Source: Ensifer sp. BR816 (lineage in GTDB: Bacteria > Pseudomonadota > Alphaproteobacteria > Rhizobiales > Rhizobiaceae). From it: 64,000 nt of DNA. Of the stretch, positions 35,442 through 44,422 are shown piece by piece; within the stretch, counting starts at the first letter, position 1, and every line of letters starts with the position of its first letter. Under the pieces are notes generated by a model that saw only the letters and a list, made by a program, of their open reading frames with translations, did no database searches and was not told the DNA's origin. Both the position numbers and the translations under genes were made by a program. The stretch covers positions 2,217,830 through 2,281,829 of the forward strand of contig NZ_KB905370.1 in the NCBI RefSeq assembly GCF_000378985.1. The letters run 5' to 3'.

Positions 35442-36401
35442 TCAAAGACCGAGTTCGGACTTCACGGCAGCGAGACCCTCGCCACCATCCTTGGTGGTTA
35501 CGCCGGCAAGCCAGGGCTCGATGGCAGAGGGGTTGTCCTTGAGCCAGGCGGCAGCGGCCTTCTCCGGGTCTTCGCCGTCATTCAGGATCTTGCCCATGAT
35601 CTCGTTTTCCATTTGGAGCGAGAAATTCATGTTCTTGAGCAGGGCGCCAACATTCGGGCATTCGGTCGTGTAGCCAGCACGCACGTTGGTGTGCACCGTG
35701 GCGCCACCGAAGTTGGGGCCGAAGACGTCATCGCCGCCGGAAAGGTAGGTCAGCTTGAAGTTGGCGTTCATCGGATGCGGCTCCCAGCCGAGGAAGACGA
35801 TCGGCTTGCCATCCTTCTCGGCGCGCGCCACCTGCGCGAGCATGCCCTGCTCGGAGGATTCGACGACCTCGAAGCCCTTGAGATCGAACGTACCCTTGTC
35901 GACCATGTCGATGATCAGGCGGTTGCCGTCGTTGCCGGGCTCGATGCCGTAAATCTTGCCCTCGAGCGCATCCTTCTGGGCGGCGATGTCCTTGAAGTCC
36001 TTGATACCGAGCTCGGCACCCTTGGCGTTGGTCGCCAGCGTGTACTTGGCGCCTTCGAGGTTCTGGCGCACGGTTTCGACCGATTTGTCGTCGCGATAGG
36101 GTTTGATGTCGGCTTCCATCGTCGGCATCCAGTTGCCGAGGAAGACGTCGATATCCTTGTTCTTCAGAGACGTGTAGGTAACGGGGACCGAAAGCACCTT
36201 GACGTCCGTCTCATAGCCGAGCGCCTTGAGAATCGTGGTCGCCGTCGCCGTCGTGGCAGTGATGTCCGTCCAGCCGACGTCGGAGAAGCGGACGGTACCG
36301 CAGCTTTCCGCCTCGGCCGCAGCCGCGTTTCCGGCGGTCAGAGCTGCCGCACAGATGGCACCCGCGAGCATGAATTTGAGTGAGAATGTCCTTATCATCA
36401 T
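35442..36401 (-). CDS. choX: Choline-binding periplasmic protein ChoX
   Basis: 319 residues with a signal peptide (FMLAGAICAAALTAGNAAAAEA). GGGGA lies six bases before the first ATG; the second ATG three bases later is also possible. Counted from that second Met, the aromatic-box residues fall at Trp43, Trp90, Tyr119 and Trp205, the positions I recall for S. meliloti ChoX, and all are conserved, which supports choline/acetylcholine binding. Cysteines at about 34 and 250 may pair as in the known structure. First gene of choXWV. Confidence 0.95.
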   Translation of the reverse strand: MMIRTFSLKFMLAGAICAAALTAGNAAAAEAESCGTVRFSDVGWTDITATTATATTILKALGYETDVKVLSVPVTYTSLKNKDIDVFLGNWMPTMEADIKPYRDDKSVETVRQNLEGAKYTLATNAKGAELGIKDFKDIAAQKDALEGKIYGIEPGNDGNRLIIDMVDKGTFDLKGFEVVESSEQGMLAQVARAEKDGKPIVFLGWEPHPMNANFKLTYLSGGDDVFGPNFGGATVHTNVRAGYTTECPNVGALLKNMNFSLQMENEIMGKILNDGEDPEKAAAAWLKDNPSAIEPWLAGVTTKDGGEGLAAVKSELGL

Positions 36402-36687
36402 TGTCGTTCCCCTGCCTGTGTTCTTTTTTTAGCCAAACACCAATGCGCCCCAAATTCAAGGCCTTGGCGTCGAACGAAGTGTATTGTCTCATTCCATTAA
36501 GGGGGTGCACAAAACGACGCTGAATGTCGCAATGCCTGCGAAATGACGCTTCACAAACATCGATAGGCTGACATGCGACGCGGGCCAGACCAAATTCCGC
36601 TAGGGCGAAAATCTGTGGGTCGCGCCGCCGCGCTCTGGTCATGAGCCTTTTGCACGGTCATTTAGCGGAGATCGACGTCTGGAAACC
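36402..36687. other. Divergent intergenic region between choX and tdk
   Basis: 286 bp with no ORF that I trust. It must hold the choX and tdk promoters, but I see no strong consensus pair or clear operator dyad. Confidence 0.4.
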
Positions 36688-36693
36688 GTGATC

Positions 36694-37281
36694 ATGGCCA
36701 AACTCTATTTCAGCTACGCGACGATGAATGCGGGCAAGAGCACGCTGCTGCTGCAGGCCGCCTACAACTATCAGGAGCGCGGCATGCGCGTCGTGATGCT
36801 GATCGCCGCGTTTGACGATCGAGCCGGGGCGGGACGCATCGCGTCGCGCATCGGGCTCCAATCGGAGGGGATCCCGTTCCGTGGAGACGACGATCTTTAC
36901 GGCCTCGTCGAGCGGCTGAACGGCGACGGTTCCGGCGAGATCGCCTGCGTTTTTGTGGACGAGGCGCAGTTCCTCGGGGACGACCAGGTCTGGCAACTGG
37001 CGCGCGTTGCCGACCGCCTCGGCATTCCGGTCATGGCCTATGGCCTGAGAACCGACTTCCAGGGCAAGCTCTTTCCCGGCTCCATGGTCCTGCTGGCGAT
37101 CGCCGATGAACTGCGCGAGGTCAGGACGATTTGCCATTGCGGGCGCAAGGCCACGATGGTCGTGCGCCTCGACGGCGACGGCAAGGTCATGCGCGAGGGG
37201 GCACAGGTCGATGTCGGCGGCAATGAGAAATACGTCTCCTACTGCCGTCGCCATTGGGAAGACGAGATGCTCGACGTCTGA
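36694..37281 (+). CDS. tdk: Thymidine kinase (type II)
   Basis: 195 residues from ATG 36694; a GTG at 36688 would add two. The P-loop reads TMNAGKST near residues 10-17, the Walker B-like FVDEAQFL near 89, and zinc-binding cysteines occur in TICHCGRKA and near the end in YCRRHW. This is the tetrameric, zinc-containing TK1-like enzyme for thymidine salvage. It lies upstream of the five-gene uncharacterised operon with 259 bp between, so they are probably separate units. Confidence 0.94.
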   Translation: MAKLYFSYATMNAGKSTLLLQAAYNYQERGMRVVMLIAAFDDRAGAGRIASRIGLQSEGIPFRGDDDLYGLVERLNGDGSGEIACVFVDEAQFLGDDQVWQLARVADRLGIPVMAYGLRTDFQGKLFPGSMVLLAIADELREVRTICHCGRKATMVVRLDGDGKVMREGAQVDVGGNEKYVSYCRRHWEDEMLDV

Positions 37282-37316
37282 GGACGGCGTGCCGGTCTTC
37301 AACGGGAGGTCCAAGG

Positions 37317-37391
37317 ATGCGGTGCATCGTCCTCGCCATCTGCCTCGCCCTTGTCGCGATGCCCAGCCTAGGCGGATGGCGACACCAATGA
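37317..37391 (+). CDS. Short hydrophobic peptide (24 codons)
   Basis: ATG at 37317 is preceded by GGGAGG with a 7-nt spacer, an unusually good ribosome-binding site. The product begins MRCIVLAICLALVAMPSLGG, a signal-peptide-like hydrophobic stretch, and ends after 24 residues. Either a small membrane/secreted peptide or the surviving start of a truncated exported protein. No family recognised. Confidence 0.35.
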   Translation: MRCIVLAICLALVAMPSLGGWRHQ

Positions 37392-37441
37392 AGGCGCCGC
37401 CCAGCCTCGCCTTACTGCGAAAAAAAGCCCGCCGGCGTCTC

Positions 37442-37472
37442 TTGTCCTGACCTGCTAAACACCCTTTATATA
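37442..37472 (+). promoter_or_regulatory. Candidate promoter of the 37.5-44.3 kb operon
   Basis: TTGTCC at 37442-37447 and an AT-rich TTTATATA at 37465-37472, with 17-19 bp spacing. It lies about 70 bp before the first gene. Confidence 0.35.
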
Positions 37473-37540
37473 ACTGCAATCAAGGGCTGAGCAGTTTGGT
37501 CCGCGGGCACAGCTGCCCGGACGGACGAAGGGGATAGGAA

Positions 37541-38629
37541 ATGGCCACTCTTCAGAATTTTGACGCCGAGATCGCCAAGACGCGGAGCGTCGTCGACGAG
37601 ATGCGCGGCAAGCTCGAACAGTCGGGCGTCGTGCTGGAGCAATTCGCCAAGGCGGACACCAAGCTCGGCGATGTCAATTTCGACATCGAGAACGCCCGCA
37701 TTCAGGACGTCCTCAAGCAGCAGAAGGCGATGGAAGCCAATATCGCCGATCTGATCATCGGCCTCGAAGATGCAACGAACGTCTTCGGTGCCGAGTTCGA
37801 GAGCATGAAGAACTATACGGGGTACGAGAAGTTCATCGGCATGTTCTCCAAGCAGTCGATGCAGCGGATGCGCACCGACCGGGTGCGCAACATGTCGCTC
37901 GCCGGCAACCTCCAGGAGCTGCTCGTCAAGTCCGACACCATCGTCGGCATCCTCAAGGAGCAGAAGGCGATCCTGGATCAGCGCTACAAGACCTCCGAGC
38001 AGAGCCTCATCCAGGTGATCGAGCGCCGCAAGGGCACGATGGCGGCGCTCGTGGAGACCCAGAAGCGCATCGAGGAACTCAATCCGCTGCTGCTCGACAT
38101 CGAGAACCGGATCGCGGCTTCCACCGACCAGACGACCCGCACCGACCTCGAGGCCGAGCGCTCGCGGCTGGCGACGGAATACAACGAGAAGCAGGCCAAG
38201 GAACAGGAACTGCTCGCCGAGAGCCAGACGCTCGAGCGCTATACCGCGATGTTCCAGACCTTCGTCGATTCGCTCAACAACCAGATCGCCGCGCAGAACA
38301 CGCTGATCAACAAGCTGACGATCGATACGGAGCAGCGCATCGTGCTCTACAAATCGCTGGAGGATTCGCTGAAGACAGCGGCGCAGCAGGATGTGGCGCA
38401 CAAGATCAACACGCTCGGCAGCCAGGTCGACACCGCGGCGGAAGAGACCATGGCCGGGATCGGCGCTGCCGCCCAACGCCACATCGGCGATTTGCTCGAA
38501 ATGCATGAAAAGAACATGCTTGCGACGCAGGATATCCAGCGGCGCAAGAAGCTCGCCGACGACGCCTTTGCCCGCCGCTTCCAGTCGGTGATGGACAAGC
38601 ACAATGCCGCAAACTACGTGAAGCAGTGA
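37541..38629 (+). CDS. Coiled-coil protein, TelA-like (toxic anion resistance type)
   Basis: 362 residues, soluble, strongly helical and charged, with no signal peptide or membrane segment. Long heptad-rich stretches cover about residues 130-345. The layout (SLNNQIAAQNTLINKLTIDTEQRIVLYKSLEDSL near 245) resembles TelA-family proteins, which were tied to tellurite and other toxic anions without a known mechanism; the match is by general pattern only. AGGGGATAGGAA precedes the ATG. It is the first gene of a five-gene operon ending with a DUF2333-like membrane protein, so a scaffolding role for the AAA ATPase encoded downstream is possible. Confidence 0.6.
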   Translation: MATLQNFDAEIAKTRSVVDEMRGKLEQSGVVLEQFAKADTKLGDVNFDIENARIQDVLKQQKAMEANIADLIIGLEDATNVFGAEFESMKNYTGYEKFIGMFSKQSMQRMRTDRVRNMSLAGNLQELLVKSDTIVGILKEQKAILDQRYKTSEQSLIQVIERRKGTMAALVETQKRIEELNPLLLDIENRIAASTDQTTRTDLEAERSRLATEYNEKQAKEQELLAESQTLERYTAMFQTFVDSLNNQIAAQNTLINKLTIDTEQRIVLYKSLEDSLKTAAQQDVAHKINTLGSQVDTAAEETMAGIGAAAQRHIGDLLEMHEKNMLATQDIQRRKKLADDAFARRFQSVMDKHNAANYVKQ

Positions 38630-38690
38630 TCGGCAAGGCTGCAATGACCAGCTTTCCGACCGCCTTTCGGCCGTTGCCGGAGGGGTTTAC

Positions 38691-39839
38691 ATGAATACCG
38701 CCGTATCGCCTGCCGTCAGGCAATATTTCACCTCGATCAGGGCCGCATTGGCCGGCCTGGAGCTGTTTCTCGGCGACCGAAATTCGCCGCTCTATCGCAA
38801 CACGGTCGTCGGCGAAGTTATCGTTCCCTATCTCATGCGGCTGAAGGCTTCGGTTGCCTGCTGGGAAAACCGCATCGGCTTCGTCGAGCATTTTCGAATC
38901 TCGCGCGCGGAGAGCGGCTTTCCCGTCTTCCAGAACGTGCTGGAACTTGAAAATGACCGGCAAAGCGCGGAGAAGCGACTGGCGAGCATCCCCTCCGCGG
39001 ATGCGCTGCGAGAGGAGATGGTGGATTTCATACTCCGGCAGAAGGCCTTTCCGGAGGCGCTGCAGGCCCGCATGGCCGAGCGGCTCTATCTCGAGCAGAT
39101 CGGCAAGGGAGATATCTTCTCGCCCTTCATCCTGCCGGAGACGATCCGGGTCGCCGTCAATCCGAAGACGATGCGGCCCTATTACGTCGTCGCCTGGGGT
39201 GCCTTTGACGGCACGCAAACGCTGCCGATGATCTACATGGCGACGATCGAGGACTCTTCGGAAAACATCGTCGAGATGCTGGTTACCGAAGACGGCAAGC
39301 TCAATCCGCAGGTCGACATCCCGCTGCCGGTCGGCGGGCTGCTCAATCCGGAGCTTGCGAGCCGCTTCGACGATTTCGCCTCGAAGAACAGCGCCTATTC
39401 GCTGACGCCGGTGACGATCGCCACCAATCTCGACAAGGATTTTCCGGAACTGCATCCGAAGCAGCTGCGACGCATCGTGCTCGGACCGTTCTATTCGGCC
39501 GGGATCACCGAGAACAATGCCCGGATCAACGACATCCTCTCGAAGGTGCGGAAGACCGAGAATGCATGGCTCTTGACCTGGACGGTGCAGGAAGTCTTCT
39601 CCCAGGCCGAGCGACCGGCCGAGCGCGGCTTCTGGTCGACGACGCCGGCGCAGGAGGAATTTCATATCGACACCGACAATCTCGAAGCCGCGCGCATGGG
39701 CGTCAGCGCCTATGAGAAACATGCCTTGGTGCCGCACGACGCCTATCAGGCGCTCTACGCGGCCGGCGAGGCGGCGCAGGTCTTCGGGGACTACAAGGTG
39801 CATGTGATCTCCGGCAACCAGGTGGTGAGCGAGGTTTAA
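38691..39839 (+). CDS. Uncharacterised protein of the 37.5-44.3 kb operon
   Basis: 382 residues. Not recognised. The first 150 or so residues are helical (RQYFTSIRAALAGLELFLGDRNSPLYRNTVVGEVIVPYL), and the rest looks like mixed alpha/beta (YYVVAWGAFDGTQTLPMIYMATIEDSSENIVEMLV). No signal peptide, membrane helix or nucleotide motif. It ends only 3 bp before the AAA ATPase gene and begins 61 bp after the coiled-coil gene, so it is surely cotranscribed and probably a partner of the ATPase. Confidence 0.8.
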   Translation: MNTAVSPAVRQYFTSIRAALAGLELFLGDRNSPLYRNTVVGEVIVPYLMRLKASVACWENRIGFVEHFRISRAESGFPVFQNVLELENDRQSAEKRLASIPSADALREEMVDFILRQKAFPEALQARMAERLYLEQIGKGDIFSPFILPETIRVAVNPKTMRPYYVVAWGAFDGTQTLPMIYMATIEDSSENIVEMLVTEDGKLNPQVDIPLPVGGLLNPELASRFDDFASKNSAYSLTPVTIATNLDKDFPELHPKQLRRIVLGPFYSAGITENNARINDILSKVRKTENAWLLTWTVQEVFSQAERPAERGFWSTTPAQEEFHIDTDNLEAARMGVSAYEKHALVPHDAYQALYAAGEAAQVFGDYKVHVISGNQVVSEV

Positions 39840-39842
39840 GCG

Positions 39843-41759
39843 ATGACGCTGAATACGGGCCTGACGACACTGCACGAAGATGAGATCGCCAACCATCAGG
39901 CGGTGGCCCAGAGCCTGGTCACCAAGCTCGTCATCCTCGAGCGGGACGAACCCTCGGCGGGCACGCCGATTGCGGGGACGGGCCGCCGCTTCGTCTCGAC
40001 CGTCTCGACCGGCGGTCAGCGCCGCACCCGAGAGGTGGAACTCGCCCGTACGATCCAGTCTGTGCGCGGCGCCGATCCGCTGCTTTCGCCGGCACAGCAC
40101 GCCGTCCTCTATCGAACACGGCGCGGCATTCAGGTGGCGCTCGCCGTTTCCGATGTGTTTGCACGGCAGACGCAACTCGAGCAATTGCAGGCGCGCAACT
40201 CGAGCGCACCGCTCGCCGGCGAGGATGCGGGACATTTCAAGGCGCTGCTCTCGGCCGCCGCCTATATCGCCGCCTTCACGCTTGCCGCCTATCTCGGCGC
40301 GACGTTGCAGGGCGAGGGAGAGCCGGTCGACGATGCCGCCGAGCCGGATTTTCTCTTCGATACGCCCCAGGACGCGCTGAAGAGCATGGTTGCCGGCCTC
40401 GATCGCAGCCTTGCCGGTGCGCCGGACGATCTGGCCCTGACGGCGCGGGCGCGCGCCTTTTCACGCGTCGCGATCGAGGGTCTGCTTGCCCGCAAGGCGC
40501 GCTTCACCGGGCTGCAGAACTTCGAGAATGTCCACATCCGGCTCGACCAGGATGACTTCACATTGAACGGCTTCGATGTCGCCCCCGGGCAGAAGCGCAA
40601 GCCGCTGGTCATGACCTTCAAGAAGCCGGAGGAGATCATCGGCAATCACATCGCCAAGTATCAGGCGCTGAAGCTCGCCAAGATGTTGATGGCCTATGAC
40701 TTCGACCGGCAGATGAATCCCTTTGTCGAGCTTGGCGGCTTCCTCTTCACCTTCATCGGCGACGGCATGCCGGGCACCGGCAAGACGATATTGATCCAGA
40801 TGCTTGCCGGTATGCTCCACGATTATTGCGGTGTCGCCGGATACGCCTTCCATTACGAGAATTTCGGCGTCGACCAGATCTCCTCCTATCAGGGCAAATC
40901 GGGCCAGAACTGCAAGGAGTTCGTCAACAACGTGATGAACCCGCGAGCGATCGGCTTCGGCACGATCGACGACGTCGACCAGGTGACGGCGAAGCGGTCC
41001 GACGATCGCGCTTCCGCCGGCCAGCACGAGGTGACGGCGGTGCTGATGGAGAGCTTCGCCGGCGCTTCGACCGTGGTGCGCGGCAATTGCACCTTCGGCA
41101 TGTTCTCGAACCATCCGGAGAATGTCGACGATGCCCTGCGTCAGAGGGCCGGCGCACGCTGGCTGGTCGACGGACCGCAGACGGAGGCCGACTATATCGA
41201 CATCTTCGCGCTGCTCGTCGGCAAGAACCACAAGATCCCGCTCGGGGGGCACGATCTCTATGCCGGCCAGGAGATCAAGCGCGCCGTCTCGCAATCCTAT
41301 GCGGCCCATGCACGGCCACAGGAGGATGGGCTTGCGGCGGTCTGGGAGCGTTACGAGAAGGAGAAGGGCAAGATCGCCTCCCTCGCCGATGTCGGCGCCT
41401 ATCTGCACATGATCAAGGGGGCGGAACCGCGCTTCACCGGCCGGGCGATCCGCAACATCACCGACGCGATCAAGATGCGGGCGATGGACGTCGAATTGCC
41501 GGACGACTGGTTCAAGGATGCGGGCTCCTTCATGCGCAAGTCCTACGACGAGAAGAAGGCGATGATCGAGGAACTGCGCGGCCCGATCACCATCGAGATC
41601 GTGCTGCAGGAAATCAACCGCTACGCCGACAGCGAATTCCGCTACACCGACAAGTCCGACGACGCGGCCGTCGCCGAGATCATCCGCCGCGAGCGTCAGC
41701 GCGAGAAGGCGATCGGCGAGATCGAGACGATGAAACGCGAGGGCAGGTGGCAGGGATGA
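39843..41759 (+). CDS. AAA-type ATPase with N-terminal extension
   Basis: 638 residues. The ATPase core has Walker A GDGMPGTGKT at residues 306-315, a Walker B-like TIDDVD near 375-379 (Asp-rich, with no DE pair), sensor-1-like SNHPEN with Asn423 and arginines at 433/435 that could act as a finger, and a helical lid rich in FTGRAIRNITDAIK near 533. The first 300 residues are not recognised and include a hydrophobic stretch at about 132-155 (FKALLSAAAYIAAFTLAAYL) that may insert in the membrane. Neighbours are all uncharacterised. Likely an energy-supplying remodelling ATPase; its client is unknown. Confidence 0.85.
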   Translation: MTLNTGLTTLHEDEIANHQAVAQSLVTKLVILERDEPSAGTPIAGTGRRFVSTVSTGGQRRTREVELARTIQSVRGADPLLSPAQHAVLYRTRRGIQVALAVSDVFARQTQLEQLQARNSSAPLAGEDAGHFKALLSAAAYIAAFTLAAYLGATLQGEGEPVDDAAEPDFLFDTPQDALKSMVAGLDRSLAGAPDDLALTARARAFSRVAIEGLLARKARFTGLQNFENVHIRLDQDDFTLNGFDVAPGQKRKPLVMTFKKPEEIIGNHIAKYQALKLAKMLMAYDFDRQMNPFVELGGFLFTFIGDGMPGTGKTILIQMLAGMLHDYCGVAGYAFHYENFGVDQISSYQGKSGQNCKEFVNNVMNPRAIGFGTIDDVDQVTAKRSDDRASAGQHEVTAVLMESFAGASTVVRGNCTFGMFSNHPENVDDALRQRAGARWLVDGPQTEADYIDIFALLVGKNHKIPLGGHDLYAGQEIKRAVSQSYAAHARPQEDGLAAVWERYEKEKGKIASLADVGAYLHMIKGAEPRFTGRAIRNITDAIKMRAMDVELPDDWFKDAGSFMRKSYDEKKAMIEELRGPITIEIVLQEINRYADSEFRYTDKSDDAAVAEIIRRERQREKAIGEIETMKREGRWQG

Positions 41760-41782
41760 CGGAAGAGAACACTGCCCCATGA
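41756..41782 (+). CDS. 8-codon minicistron bridging two operon genes
   Basis: ATG at 41756 overlaps the ATPase stop, and the frame MTEENTAP ends with TGA at 41780-41782, overlapping the ATG (41779) of the next gene. Both junctions are ATGA type. It probably serves reinitiation, since the next gene's own GGAAGAG site is about 12 bases from its ATG, too far to be good. Confidence 0.35.
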   Translation: MTEENTAP

Positions 41783-43068
41783 AGCGCCTTCTCGAAGCCG
41801 AGCTCATCTATGGTCGGCTGCTCGATATTTCCGAGCCGCATCTTGTCGCGCGTTACAACAAGGCGCTCGAAGGCTTCGGGCTGAAGCCGACGGGGCTCTC
41901 GCGGTTCAGCATCGATATGACCGGCTTTTCGCCCGAAATTGCCCAGGAACTCGGAGACCGCGACTATCTCGACCCGAACCGGGTTAATCGGCGATTCATC
42001 ATCCTGACGCCTGCCCAGGCGGACCTGCCGGTGGTCCACACGAGCTTTTCCAACACCGCGGCGCTGATGCATGAGTTCTTCAACGCCAACAGTCGGGCGA
42101 TCAACGCCGTCACCATCAAGGATGCGCTCTATGGCGAGATAGAGGACTCGGTGTCGGTGGTCGAGGACATCGACGATCTGCTGTCGATCAACGAGGTCCG
42201 CTTCCGCGTGCTTTCCGCCGAGGACATGCTCGGCAAGGCGGCGGAACTTCGGGAATTGGTCGATCGACTGAAAAAAGTGCCGAACGCCTGGGCCGATGAC
42301 GCGATGCTGGATCGCATGGTGGAGCTTGCCAAGCTGACCGGCGACATCCGCCAGAATGCGCTGGTCCCCGACGAACTGGTCTTTCGCCACGAGGCCTTCT
42401 GGGCCAATCACTTCGGCGGCGTCTATGTCTTCCTCGACGAGAAGACGACGACGGTGATCTGCGATCCGTCCGTACCCGGCTTCCGGCGTTCGCGCCCATG
42501 GCAGGTGAGCTACATCGCCATCACCGATCATGCACGCATCTACGATTTCCTGGCGTCGACCAATCGGCTGCAACTGCCGCAGGCGTCCTGGGTGCAGGAA
42601 TCGGGGCTGTTCCAGCATCGCGCCGACATGGCCATCCGCGGGTTGATCAATGACACGGATCCTGATGCGGATCTCCTCAACGCCGATCGGATCTGGCTGC
42701 AGACCTGGATCCATCGCAATGCCGCACTCGTCGCTCGCGATGGCAGCTATCCCTTCCTGCAGGAAATGTCCCGGTCGATCGCCGCGACGGGCACGATCAA
42801 GATGCAGGACGTTGCCGCAGAGAATCGATTCCTGCTGGTACGGGCCGCTCCCGACCATCCGGACAGATGGCTCGTCAACCAACTGATTGCACAGCTCGTT
42901 CCGCGCGACTTCGTCTCGCGATTCGTGTTCGACAAGCAGGGATTCTATGGCGCTTACGAGCACTACAGCGAAAAGTTCCGCGAATATGTTGTGGCGACCC
43001 TGACGGGCACATATCTGAAAGACAAGACCACCTTTCGCCACAAGCTTTACGGTCTCAAAGAGGAATAG
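41779..43068 (+). CDS. Uncharacterised protein (probably DUF6638)
   Basis: 429 residues, no signal peptide or membrane helix. From memory of similar rhizobial annotations it is probably the DUF6638 family, whose function is unknown. Visible landmarks are an N-terminal region MKRLLEAELIYGRLLDISEPHLVARYNKALEGFG, a central acidic segment DSVSVVEDIDDLLSINEVRFRVL near residue 118, and a C-terminal LVPRDFVSRFVFDKQGFYGAYEHYSEKF. Its start overlaps an 8-codon minicistron that starts in the ATPase stop, so the two proteins are likely made in fixed proportion. It ends 3 bp before the DUF2333-like gene. Confidence 0.82.
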   Translation: MKRLLEAELIYGRLLDISEPHLVARYNKALEGFGLKPTGLSRFSIDMTGFSPEIAQELGDRDYLDPNRVNRRFIILTPAQADLPVVHTSFSNTAALMHEFFNANSRAINAVTIKDALYGEIEDSVSVVEDIDDLLSINEVRFRVLSAEDMLGKAAELRELVDRLKKVPNAWADDAMLDRMVELAKLTGDIRQNALVPDELVFRHEAFWANHFGGVYVFLDEKTTTVICDPSVPGFRRSRPWQVSYIAITDHARIYDFLASTNRLQLPQASWVQESGLFQHRADMAIRGLINDTDPDADLLNADRIWLQTWIHRNAALVARDGSYPFLQEMSRSIAATGTIKMQDVAAENRFLLVRAAPDHPDRWLVNQLIAQLVPRDFVSRFVFDKQGFYGAYEHYSEKFREYVVATLTGTYLKDKTTFRHKLYGLKEE

Positions 43069-43071
43069 GAC

Positions 43072-44292
43072 ATGCTCGATCCGATCGTTGTGTTTTTTCA
43101 GCGCGTGTTCACGGCGATCGGCCGCGGCATAGGTCTGGCGGTTTCCTGGCTCCTCTGGCCGTTCGTTGCGCTCGCCAACTGGTATCGGGCGCGGGGCTGG
43201 ATCATCAAGGGGCCGATCGGCCTGGTGCTGCTCGGGCTGATTTTCTTCTACGGCTATTTCATCTGGCAGACGCAGGCCTGGACCAATTTCGATCCGGACT
43301 ATGTCAATCGCTACAAGCTCGCCGAGCGCAAGGTGCCGGCGGGTTCGCCGATCAGCGGCCCCGGCGCCACGACGGGACAATCCGGCAGCGCGGCGGCTGC
43401 CAGCCAGGCCGCAGCCGTGGTGCCCCCGAACGGGTCGACCACCGAAGCGCTCGACATGGTGCAGCTGCCTGCCGGCACGGTCTGCCAGACCTCGGCGATC
43501 GTCGATGTCGCGGCCGATCTCATCGACCTCAACGTCAACCAGAACGCCTGGATTTCTTCGATGCTCGCCTACAAGCTCGGTCTGTTCGGGATGGACTGGG
43601 ACGACACGCCCTGGCTCGACAATAAGGCCTCGTTCCAGCGCGGCATCAACCAGGCGGTGCGCCGCACCACCGTCGAACTGGTCGACTCGCTCGGCCGCGT
43701 ACGCGGCACCTCCGGCGTCAACAACGACCTGCAGGCGGCCCGCGGCAACATTCAGTTCGACGAGGAAACCTGGTATTTCGGCATCAATCCGTTCGGTCCG
43801 AAGACTCCGACGCCAAGCTTTTACCGCGCCGCGGAGCGCGACCTTCGGAAGTTCAATGTTTCGCTCGGCAAATGCGAGGCGATCTTCGACGGCCGCTCCG
43901 ACAACATGGTCGAGTTCCTCGACCGCATCGCCAACGACCTCGGCAACACCTCGGCGATCATCCGCGAGCGCTCGGAGTTCCACAATGGCGGCTGGTTCGA
44001 TACGCGCGCCGACGACCGCTTCTGGTTCGCCTTCGGCCAGCTCTACGGCTACTACGGCATTCTCTCGGCGGCCGGTGCCGATTTCGAGAATGTCGTCGCC
44101 CAGCGCGGGCTGATGCCGATCTACACGGAAACGATGAAGCAGCTTCGCTCGGCGCTGCGCATCCAGCCGCTGATCATTTCGAACGGCCGCGAGGACGGCT
44201 GGATCATGCCGACGCATCTGGCGACGATGGGCTTCTATATTCTCCGCGTGCGGTCGAACCTCGTTGAGATGCGCGACATCCTTGCCCGCTGA
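43072..44292 (+). CDS. DUF2333-family membrane protein
   Basis: 406 residues. One strong transmembrane helix at about residues 44-65 ([22 protein letters not shown]), preceded by a second amphipathic or hydrophobic stretch at 19-36, then a proline/alanine-rich linker and a large domain, probably periplasmic. The latter has the recognisable DUF2333 pattern: [31 protein letters not shown] near residue 150 and [25 protein letters not shown] near 315. Function unknown. Last gene of the five-gene operon; it would anchor the complex at the inner membrane. Confidence 0.8.
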   Translation: MLDPIVVFFQRVFTAIGRGIGLAVSWLLWPFVALANWYRARGWIIKGPIGLVLLGLIFFYGYFIWQTQAWTNFDPDYVNRYKLAERKVPAGSPISGPGATTGQSGSAAAASQAAAVVPPNGSTTEALDMVQLPAGTVCQTSAIVDVAADLIDLNVNQNAWISSMLAYKLGLFGMDWDDTPWLDNKASFQRGINQAVRRTTVELVDSLGRVRGTSGVNNDLQAARGNIQFDEETWYFGINPFGPKTPTPSFYRAAERDLRKFNVSLGKCEAIFDGRSDNMVEFLDRIANDLGNTSAIIRERSEFHNGGWFDTRADDRFWFAFGQLYGYYGILSAAGADFENVVAQRGLMPIYTETMKQLRSALRIQPLIISNGREDGWIMPTHLATMGFYILRVRSNLVEMRDILAR

Positions 44293-44422
44293 CGGCCGGC
44301 ATGGCAGCGTAAGCAGAAAGCAACGAAGCGTGCGCATTCCGCAGAGGAGGCGGGATGAGCGGGCGGTCAAACGTGGCGATGGCGGCTTGCGCGGACGCGC
44401 AGCGCTTAAAAGGGGGAGAGCC

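Noticed and set aside
37541-38629. Confident naming of the first operon gene as telA
   Set aside because: The coiled-coil pattern is suggestive but not diagnostic, and none of the usual ter/tel companion genes is present.
44293-44422. Possible riboswitch upstream of fhs
   Set aside because: No conserved core or convincing stem set could be identified by eye.
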